Translations under genes and position numbers: made by a program
Notes under the pieces: generated by a model
What the model saw: only the letters and a program-made list of their open reading frames with translations
Database searches by the model: none
What the model was told of the DNA's origin: nothing
Assembly: GCA_937877605.1 (NCBI GenBank)
Contig: CALFJA010000104.1
Coordinates: 1 to 28,095 of the forward strand
Source: an uncultured Prevotellaceae bacterium
Lineage (GTDB): Bacteria; Bacteroidota; Bacteroidia; Bacteroidales; Bacteroidaceae
Length of the DNA stretch: 28,095 bases
Direction: 5' to 3'
Part shown: positions 22,653-28,095 of the stretch, one piece after another
Numbering within the stretch: the first letter of the stretch is position 1
Layout of the letters: every line of letters begins with the position of its first letter

Positions 22653-24707
22653 CTATTTGATGAGGTCTACACTGCGTTTGAGGAACTCGTTGAGTGCGGC
22701 TCCTCGGAGCATGCCGTTCTGCAGCAGTGCCAGGTCGATGAGCTGGTGCACTACCTGATTGTCTTTCGCATATCCTGCAAGGATCTGTTGTTTCTTTTCT
22801 TTCTGCTCTTCGAGTGCTTTCTCCGTATTGGTGCGGTCGTCTTTTTCCTCCTGGCTGATTTCCTCTGGCTTTTTCTTGTCGGCTTCCTGCTTCAGTACGG
22901 CCAGGCGCGCTTCCAGTCCTTTCATCTCGCTCAGCACGGGATGAAGGTCGCTCTCGGTGGCTTCGGTGCATTGTTCAAGTATGCGCTTGACGAGTTGATG
23001 GTCGCTGTTGAGTACAAACTGGTACATGTCGGGCATCTGTCCGTAGAATGCCATGCCACTCTGATAGCGGCTCATGTCTTTCATGCGGCGCATGTATTCG
23101 CTTTGTGTGATGACCACCGGAGCGGCTTCTTCGCCCAGCGGATGCACTTCCACCTGAAATTCCGTCTTGTCGAGCGAAGGTAGTTGCGACTTGAACACCT
23201 GTGAGAGTTTCTCGATTTCGGTTTCGGGCAATGCATTACCTTTCTTCTCTTCCTTTTGAATCAGGCGGTCGATGGTGTCGGCATCCACCCTTGCAAAGCG
23301 TGTTTTCTCGAGTTTCTGCTCAAACATACTGGCCGTCGGGGTGTCCAGCTGTCCGTCAAAGAGCAGCACGTTGTATCCCTTTGCGTGTGCGGTTTCAATG
23401 TAACTGAATTGTTCCACCTTGTCGTTGGCATAGAGGTAGACCAGCATGCCGTCCTTGTCGGTCTGTTTTTCCTTGATTTGCTCCTTGTATTCCTCGAGCG
23501 TATAGTATTTCCCTTCCGTGTCTTTCAGCAGGGTAAAGTCTTTTGCCCGGTCGTAGAAGTCTTCTTGGGAGAGCATTCCGTAGTTGATGAATATTTTCAG
23601 GTCGTCCCATTTCTGTTCGTATTCTTCGCGGTTGTCCTTGAAGATTGCCTGTAGCCTGTCGGCCACCTTTTTGGTGATGTAAGTGGAGATTTTCTTCACA
23701 TTGGCATCGCTCTGCAGGTAGGAGCGGCTCACATTCAGCGGAATGTCGGGTGAGTCTATCACACCATGGAGCAGGGTGAGGAACTCAGGGACGATGCCTT
23801 CCACCTGGTCTGTGACGAACACCTGGTTGCAGTAGAGCTGTATTTTGTTGCGCTGGAGGTCAAGGTTCGACTGGATGCGGGGGAAATAGAGAATGCCGGT
23901 CAGGTTGAAGGGATAGTCAACATTCAGATGTATCCAGAACAATGGCTCGTCCTGCATGGGATAGAGTGTGCGGTAGAACTCTTTGTAGTCCTCGTCTTTC
24001 AGCGTTGAGGGCGTTTTTGTCCACAGCGGCTCCACATTATTAATTATATTATCGGCTTCGGTGTCCTGCATCTTGCCGTCCTTCCATTCCTGTTTTTTCC
24101 CGAAGACGATGGGCACGGGCAGGAACTTGCAGTACTTGTTCAGCAGTTCCTCTATCTTGTTTTTCTCTAGGAATTCCTTGCAGTCGTCGTCGATGTGGAG
24201 GATGATGTCGGTTCCGCGTTCGGCTTTCTCTGCTTCTTCGAGCGTGTATTCCGGAGAACCGTCGCAAGTCCAGCGCACGGCCTGTGCTCCTTCCTGATGG
24301 CTCTTGGTGAGGATTTCCACTTTCTTCGACACCATGAATGCGGAGTAGAACCCCAGTCCGAAGTGTCCGATGATGGCATTTGCCGTGTCCTTGTATTTTG
24401 CAAGGAAGTCGTTCACGCCCGAGAAGGCAATCTGGTTGATGTATTTGTCAATCTCCTCGGCCGTCATGCCGATGCCGTTGTCGCTGATGGTCAGCGTACC
24501 TGCGTCCTTGTCGAGCGCAACTGCCACTTTCAGGCCGTCGGTCTCTCCCTTGAAGTCGCCGCTCTTTGCCAGCGTCTTCAGTTTCTGTGTGGCATCGACG
24601 GCGTTGGAAATCATCTCGCGGAGGAAGATTTCATGGTCGCTGTATAGAAATTTCTTGATTACCGGGAAGATGTTCTCGGTGGTTACTCCAATGTTACCTT
24701 TTTGCAT
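22653..24707 (-). CDS. htpG: Molecular chaperone HtpG (Hsp90)
   Basis: HtpG is the bacterial Hsp90, an ATP-dependent chaperone dimer in the cytoplasm. The 684-aa length is as in other Bacteroidales. The N-terminal ATPase domain has the GHKL motifs: EMISNAVDATQKL (31-43), SDNGIGMT (75-82) and GHFGLGFYSAF (about 113-123). The middle domain follows, with the catalytic-loop-type segment SPDIPLNVSRSYLQ. The C-terminal dimerisation domain is rich in charged helix (EEISQEEKDDRTN). It is monocistronic, with a terminator at 22546-22583. No fully matching promoter is visible upstream; two small inverted repeats are present there instead. Confidence 0.97.
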   Translation of the reverse strand: MQKGNIGVTTENIFPVIKKFLYSDHEIFLREMISNAVDATQKLKTLAKSGDFKGETDGLKVAVALDKDAGTLTISDNGIGMTAEEIDKYINQIAFSGVNDFLAKYKDTANAIIGHFGLGFYSAFMVSKKVEILTKSHQEGAQAVRWTCDGSPEYTLEEAEKAERGTDIILHIDDDCKEFLEKNKIEELLNKYCKFLPVPIVFGKKQEWKDGKMQDTEADNIINNVEPLWTKTPSTLKDEDYKEFYRTLYPMQDEPLFWIHLNVDYPFNLTGILYFPRIQSNLDLQRNKIQLYCNQVFVTDQVEGIVPEFLTLLHGVIDSPDIPLNVSRSYLQSDANVKKISTYITKKVADRLQAIFKDNREEYEQKWDDLKIFINYGMLSQEDFYDRAKDFTLLKDTEGKYYTLEEYKEQIKEKQTDKDGMLVYLYANDKVEQFSYIETAHAKGYNVLLFDGQLDTPTASMFEQKLEKTRFARVDADTIDRLIQKEEKKGNALPETEIEKLSQVFKSQLPSLDKTEFQVEVHPLGEEAAPVVITQSEYMRRMKDMSRYQSGMAFYGQMPDMYQFVLNSDHQLVKRILEQCTEATESDLHPVLSEMKGLEARLAVLKQEADKKKPEEISQEEKDDRTNTEKALEEQKEKKQQILAGYAKDNQVVHQLIDLALLQNGMLRGAALNEFLKRSVDLIK

Positions 24708-24730
24708 AGTTGTATTATGTTTAAATGTTT

Positions 24731-24764
24731 TTTCGATTTACTCGAAACACTATCAGCAAATAGT
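24731..24764. promoter_or_regulatory. Two adjacent inverted repeats upstream of htpG
   Basis: TTTCGA-N5-TCGAAA (24731-24747) and ACTAT-N6-ATAGT (24749-24764) lie 24-57 bp upstream of the htpG ATG, where the promoter should be. The second overlaps a possible -7 element (ACTATTTG, minus strand). They could be an operator for stress control, but they are short and may be chance. Confidence 0.3.
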
Positions 24765-24789
24765 ATGCCAAAGTCTGTGTGGAAGTGAT

Positions 24790-24890
24790 TTTCCAAAAGC
24801 CGCCCAAACGCACTCCGTTTAGCCCCCGAACACAACGCAACTGGGCCCCAAACGCATTCCGTTTGGGGCCCAGTTGGAAAATGAGTGTAA
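24790..24890. repeat. Intergenic palindromic element, copy C
   Basis: A 101-bp element collinear with copy B: left edge TTTCCAAAAGCCGCCCAAACG, imperfect hairpin, spacer with AACACAACG, a perfect 16-bp stem (24838-24853 with 24861-24876) and right edge GGAAAATGAGTGTAA. Its left 20 bases match copy A closely. It ends 8 bp before the pepD stop codon. Confidence 0.85.
24838..24876 (-). terminator. Probable terminator of pepD (stem of repeat copy C)
   Basis: A perfect 16-bp hairpin (CAACTGGGCCCCAAAC and complement, loop of 7) begins 21 nt past the pepD stop. No U tract follows directly on the minus strand; the weaker second hairpin of the element ends in GGCTTTTGG. Confidence 0.5.
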
Positions 24891-24897
24891 CTTGCTG

Positions 24898-26352
24898 TTA
24901 TTCAGGAGTGTTCTTCAGGATTTCCAGCAGGTGGTTCCAGACCATCTCCACGGTAGGAATCAGCAGCCGTTCGTCGGGAGAATGGACGCCCCTCAGTGTC
25001 GGACCGAACGACACCATGTCCAAATGCGGATACTTTTCGGAGAAGAGTCCGCACTCGAGTCCGGCATGGATGCCCAGCACTATGGGGTCTTTGCCGAAGA
25101 GTTTCTTGTAGGTTTCTACTGCCAGTTTTGTCAGCTGGCTGTCCGGACGCATCTTCCATGCGGGATACCCGTCGCCTTGCACCACCTCGGCACCTGCCAG
25201 CTGGAACACGGCTTTCACCGTGGCGGCCTGGTTGTCGAGGGCGCTCATCACATTCGACCGCTCTGAGCAGACCACCTTTGCGCTGTTTTCGCCGGTTTCA
25301 ATGCTGGCAACATTGTTGGAAGTCTCTACCAGCCATGCCAGTTCTTCCTCCTGACACATGGCAAAGACACCATTGTCCACCGCCTGCATGGCTTGAATCA
25401 GTCGGGTGGAAGTGGCTTCGGGCAGCACCTTTGCGGGCTCGGCACTTTCCATGGCGAACTGGAGGTTATGCTCCGTCACATGATACTCGTCTTCCACATT
25501 GGCAGTGAAGATGTTCCAGTCGGCGCGCACTTGCTCCTTGTCTGCACTCTTCACGGCAAAGACAATGACACCATCGCGCGGGATGGCATTATGCAGTTTG
25601 CCCCCGTTGAAAGCCGCAAGGCGCAGCCCGTACTTCTCCTGCACGAGGTAGAGGAACCGGCTCAGGGTCTTCACGGCATTGATGCGCTTCTTGTTTATGT
25701 CGTCGCCGGAGTGCCCGCCTACGGCACCCTGCATGGAAGCCCTCAGGAAAAACCATCCGGCCGGAGCTTCTTCCCTTTCAAAGCGGAATGTGGCAGTGGT
25801 GTTGCGGCCACCGGCACAACTGACGAAAATCTGCCCTTCGTCCTCCGAGTCGAGGTTAATCAGCAGATTGCCGGTCATGAAGCCAGGCTTCATTCCTTCC
25901 GCACCGGTCAGTCCGGTTTCCTCATCGCGGGTGAAGACGCACTCCAGCGGACCGTGCTCTATGTCATCTGCATCGAGCAACGCCAGTTCGATGGCGCAGC
26001 CAATGCCGTCGTCGGCACCCAGCGTAGTTCCCTTTGCGCACAGCCATTCACCGTCAATGTAGGTTTGGATGGCATCCTTCTCAAAGTCGAAATCCACATC
26101 CACCAGTTTCTCGCAGACCATGTCCATGTGACTTTGGAGTATCACTGTCTGTTTCTTCTCGTAGCCCGGGGTGGCCGGCTTTCGGATAAGCACATTGCCA
26201 GTTTCGTCGACCAGCGTCTCCAAACCGTGCTCCAAACCAAAGTTCCTCAGGTAGTCAATCATCTTCTCCTCGTGTTTCGAAGGGCGGGGAATCTGATTGA
26301 TGCGTGCGAACTGCTCAAAAACGCGAGCAGGCTTCAATTCTTTCATGTTCAT
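24898..26352 (-). CDS. pepD: Aminoacyl-histidine dipeptidase (PepD, M20 family)
   Basis: A cytoplasmic zinc dipeptidase that splits Xaa-His and other dipeptides. The 484-aa length is typical. Metal-site motifs are in order: SHMDMV (74-79), GADDGIG (112-118), the catalytic glutamates in RDEETGLTG (142-150) and NLDSEDEG (166-173), with a final histidine segment (GIHAGLECG) near the C-terminus. Two ATGs lie two codons apart (MNM); either may be used. It is transcribed on its own from the -7 element at 26409-26402, divergent from the small membrane-protein gene. Confidence 0.95.
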   Translation of the reverse strand: MNMKELKPARVFEQFARINQIPRPSKHEEKMIDYLRNFGLEHGLETLVDETGNVLIRKPATPGYEKKQTVILQSHMDMVCEKLVDVDFDFEKDAIQTYIDGEWLCAKGTTLGADDGIGCAIELALLDADDIEHGPLECVFTRDEETGLTGAEGMKPGFMTGNLLINLDSEDEGQIFVSCAGGRNTTATFRFEREEAPAGWFFLRASMQGAVGGHSGDDINKKRINAVKTLSRFLYLVQEKYGLRLAAFNGGKLHNAIPRDGVIVFAVKSADKEQVRADWNIFTANVEDEYHVTEHNLQFAMESAEPAKVLPEATSTRLIQAMQAVDNGVFAMCQEEELAWLVETSNNVASIETGENSAKVVCSERSNVMSALDNQAATVKAVFQLAGAEVVQGDGYPAWKMRPDSQLTKLAVETYKKLFGKDPIVLGIHAGLECGLFSEKYPHLDMVSFGPTLRGVHSPDERLLIPTVEMVWNHLLEILKNTPE

Positions 26353-26369
26353 CTTTTAAGATTTTTTAT

Positions 26370-26400
26370 TTTGGTTATTATTCAATTTGTATTACCTTTG
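26370..26400 (+). promoter_or_regulatory. Promoter of the small membrane protein-ompH unit
   Basis: TTTG at 26370-26373, a 19-bp spacer and TACCTTTG at 26393-26400 fit the Bacteroidetes consensus exactly. The leader before the ATG at 26515 would be about 110 nt. This promoter interlocks with the pepD -7 element. Confidence 0.65.
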
Positions 26401-26401
26401 C

Positions 26402-26409
26402 CAAAGTTA
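26402..26409 (-). promoter_or_regulatory. -7 element of the pepD promoter
   Basis: TAACTTTG on the minus strand, identical to the -7 elements of prfA and tRNA-Arg. The leader to the pepD ATG would be about 45 nt. The -33 region is weak (TTTTC near 26434). It is one base from the opposing -7 element at 26393-26400. Confidence 0.6.
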
Positions 26410-26514
26410 AATACAGCGGCACCTCGGCGCGAAAATACAAATAACTAGGGGGATAAGAAAGAAAAACCTCATTTTTATTTCAATTTCGCCCGGAACGCTA
26501 AAGTCAGACACAGC

Positions 26515-26700
26515 ATGTTGAAAGCCTTTCTACTCACTCTGGCATTCGTGGCAGCAAGCGTCCTGTTGCTGTGTGTCAGGGTTATACTCGTCCGGAACGG
26601 GACATTCAAGTCGCAACACATCCACGACAATGAGGCGCTGCGGCAGAAAGGCATCGGATGCGTGCTGGAACAGGACCGTGAGGCCCGTCAGACAGACTGA
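26515..26700 (+). CDS. Small conserved-type membrane protein of unknown function
   Basis: A 61-aa protein with one membrane segment (about residues 4-26, LKAFLLTLAFVAASVLLLCVRVIL) and a short soluble tail. The tail carries F-x-x-x-HI-x-x-N-x-x-L-x-x-KGIGC and QDREAR. From memory, short Bacteroidales proteins with the same GI.C....QD.EAR tail are common, but no function is known to me; the fixed cysteine hints at metal or thiol chemistry (inference). It leads an apparent operon, with the OmpH-like lipoprotein gene starting 43 nt downstream, and has a consensus promoter at 26370-26400. Confidence 0.7.
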   Translation: MLKAFLLTLAFVAASVLLLCVRVILVRNGTFKSQHIHDNEALRQKGIGCVLEQDREARQTD

Positions 26701-26743
26701 TGAACAAATAGACAATAACCAATAATAAAACAACGAAAAAACG

Positions 26744-27337
26744 ATGAAAAAGACCTTTATGATCATCGCAATGGCTGCAATCGCTTTTGCATCCTGCGAC
26801 AAAAGCCCCCAACAGGAAGCTGCCAAGGGCGGCCAACCGTCAGAATTGAAAATCGCCTATGTAGAGGTTGACTCTATTATGACGCAATACAACTTCTGCA
26901 AAGACTACTCATTGATTCTCCAGAAGAAGGGACAGAACATTCAGAACACCCTCCAGCAGAAACAGCAGCAGTTCCAGAATGCCGTGGCCAACTACCAGCA
27001 GAAACTCCAGCAGAATGCATACACCCGCGAAGAGGCACAGCGCATTGAGGCGTCTCTCCAGAAGCAGAGCAACGACCTCCAGGCCCTTGACCAGCGACTG
27101 ACGGCCGAATTCCAGAAAGAGAACGAAACCTACAGCACGGCACTGCGTGACTCTATCCAGCACTTCCTGGCAAAATACAACAAGGACAAGAAGTATTCGC
27201 TCATCATCAGCAAGAGCGGCGACAACCTTCTCTATGCAGGCGAGGAACTGGACATTACCAATGAAATCATTGCCGGGCTGAACAAGGCATACAAGTCGGC
27301 TCCTGCCGATTCCACAAAGGCTGCCGCAAAGAAATAA
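26744..27337 (+). CDS. OmpH/Skp-family periplasmic chaperone-like lipoprotein
   Basis: A 197-aa lipoprotein related to OmpH/Skp, which binds unfolded outer-membrane proteins. The lipoprotein signal ends AIAFAS-C with Cys18 as the lipidated residue. After a short linker comes the OmpH start (LKIAYVEVDSIM), then a long charged, Gln-rich coiled coil (about 60-135, the Skp tentacle region), then the closing strand segment (KKYSLIISKSGDNLLYAGEELDITNEIIAGLNK). The tail is Lys/Ala-rich. Classic Skp is soluble, whereas lipidated versions are frequent in Bacteroidetes. It lies behind the small membrane-protein gene and before a terminator. Confidence 0.92.
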   Translation: MKKTFMIIAMAAIAFASCDKSPQQEAAKGGQPSELKIAYVEVDSIMTQYNFCKDYSLILQKKGQNIQNTLQQKQQQFQNAVANYQQKLQQNAYTREEAQRIEASLQKQSNDLQALDQRLTAEFQKENETYSTALRDSIQHFLAKYNKDKKYSLIISKSGDNLLYAGEELDITNEIIAGLNKAYKSAPADSTKAAAKK

Positions 27338-27354
27338 TCGCAGTAAATACAGAA

Positions 27355-27395
27355 GCAGGAAACGGGCGGGAACAACGCTTGTTTCTTGCTTTTTT
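27355..27395 (+). terminator. Terminator after the OmpH-like gene
   Basis: A 9-bp stem with one G-T pair (GCAGGAAAC at 27355-27363, GTTTCTTGC at 27381-27389) with a 17-nt loop is followed by six T. It ends 9 nt before the nth start codon, so it may attenuate rather than fully stop transcription into nth. Confidence 0.65.
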
Positions 27396-27403
27396 ATATG
27401 CCA

Positions 27404-28051
27404 ATGAAGCGGAAGGAACGCTATCAGTACATCCTGAACCATTTCCGGGAAAAACAGCCTCTGGTAACTACCGAACTGGAATTCGGCAGTGCCTTTCAGC
27501 TGCTCTGTGCCACGCTGTTGAGCGCACAGTGCACCGACAAGCGCATCAACCAGGTCACCCCCGACCTGTTCGCCCGTTATCCCACCGCCGCCGAGATGGC
27601 GACGGCCGAGCCGGAGGATGTCTATGAGTACATACGCAGTGTGTCTTATCCCAACAGCAAGGCCCGTCATCTGGTGGAGATGTCGCGCATGCTGGTGGCC
27701 GACTTTGGCGGGGAGGTGCCCGAAAGCATATCCGACTTGGTGAAACTGCCAGGCGTGGGTCGCAAGACCGCCAATGTGATGCAGGCCGTATGGTTCGGCC
27801 GTGCCGCCATGGCTGTTGACACACATGTCTATCGTGTCAGCCGCCGGCTGGGACTTGTTCCACGAGATGCCGACACACCGTTGAAGGTGGAACAGGCATT
27901 GCTGCACAATATCCCCTCGGCTGACATACCAAATGCCCATCATTGGCTCCTGCTGCACGGCAGGTACATCTGCACCAGTCAGAAACCGCATTGTCAGGAG
28001 TGTCCTTTCGACAATATTTGCCCGAAACTCCTGGAACATTCCAAACTGTAG
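27404..28051 (+). CDS. nth: Endonuclease III (Nth)
   Basis: Endonuclease III is a DNA glycosylase/AP lyase that removes oxidised pyrimidines in base excision repair. I choose the ATG at 27404 (MKRKERY, 215 aa) because family members start there; an ATG at 27398 is also possible. The helix-hairpin-helix LPGVGRKTANV holds catalytic Lys121, and Asp139 lies in AVDTHVYRV. The C-terminal [4Fe-4S] loop is complete: Cys190, Cys197, Cys200 and Cys206 (C-x6-C-x2-C-x5-C). The gene starts 9 nt after the terminator of the preceding unit and is followed 5 nt later by another start codon. Confidence 0.96.
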   Translation: MKRKERYQYILNHFREKQPLVTTELEFGSAFQLLCATLLSAQCTDKRINQVTPDLFARYPTAAEMATAEPEDVYEYIRSVSYPNSKARHLVEMSRMLVADFGGEVPESISDLVKLPGVGRKTANVMQAVWFGRAAMAVDTHVYRVSRRLGLVPRDADTPLKVEQALLHNIPSADIPNAHHWLLLHGRYICTSQKPHCQECPFDNICPKLLEHSKL

Positions 28052-28056
28052 ACCTC

Positions 28057-28095
28057 ATGGACACAAGAAAAATAATAGACTATCTGGGTCAGATC
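28057..28095 (+). CDS. Start of an unidentified gene (cut by the window end)
   Basis: An ATG 5 nt after the nth stop opens a frame that stays open for the 13 codons in view (MDTRKIIDYLGQI). The spacing suggests co-transcription with nth. Too little is visible to name it. Confidence 0.45.
   Translation, partial: MDTRKIIDYLGQI

Noticed and set aside
1..28095. Prophage, insertion sequence, CRISPR array, toxin-antitoxin or restriction genes
   Set aside because: I looked for transposase, integrase, Cas, restriction and toxin-antitoxin motifs in the translated frames and for regularly spaced direct repeats; none was found.

Overview
This window reads as chromosomal DNA of a Bacteroidales bacterium, probably Prevotellaceae (inference). 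The pointers are the fused lpxC-fabZ gene, Bacteroidetes-type promoters (TTTG, 19-21 bp, TAnnTTTG), a two-module outer-membrane TonB-dependent receptor, a BspA-like surface protein with DUF285 repeats, and many proteins with clear Bacteroidales relatives. I see no prophage, insertion sequence, CRISPR array or recognised defence system. Most of the window is core housekeeping sequence; the accessory part is about 5.4-9.2 kb.

Left part, plus strand (1-9.2 kb): the 3' part of a nucleoside:H+ symporter-like MFS gene, rsmE, a large TonB-dependent receptor with its own promoter and terminator, then a BspA-like gene whose 5' end is missing (no ATG near the start, no signal peptide, in-frame stops upstream). 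A 72-aa protein gene overlaps the BspA stop codon.

Middle part, minus strand (9.2-19.4 kb): two transcription units. One runs prfA - HD phosphohydrolase - lpxD - lpxC/fabZ - lpxA - miaA, with promoters before prfA and lpxD; it combines translation termination, the first steps of lipid A synthesis, the FabZ step of fatty-acid elongation, and tRNA modification. The other runs M15-like exported protein - phoH - ubiE(menG) - aroE, with tight spacing and overlaps.

Right part (19.5-28.1 kb): a DUF4421-type outer-membrane barrel (+) convergent with a GHL10 glycoside-hydrolase-like protein (-), a tRNA-Arg(ACG) with a perfect promoter and two terminators downstream, htpG (-), pepD (-), and a plus-strand unit of a small membrane protein, an OmpH/Skp-like lipoprotein, nth, and the first 13 codons of another gene.

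The main unexplained structure is a family of three related intergenic palindromic elements (about 9120-9190, 16001-16101, 24790-24890). Each lies at the 3' end of a minus-strand gene (miaA, aroE, pepD). Each keeps one perfect 15-16 bp stem although the stem sequences differ, around a shared core of the form CCAAACG..CGTTTGG. They probably act as terminators, but the sequence conservation goes beyond what terminators need. Other points of note are interlocked opposing promoters between pepD and the small membrane gene, and tandem terminators behind the tRNA that share a 13-nt loop.
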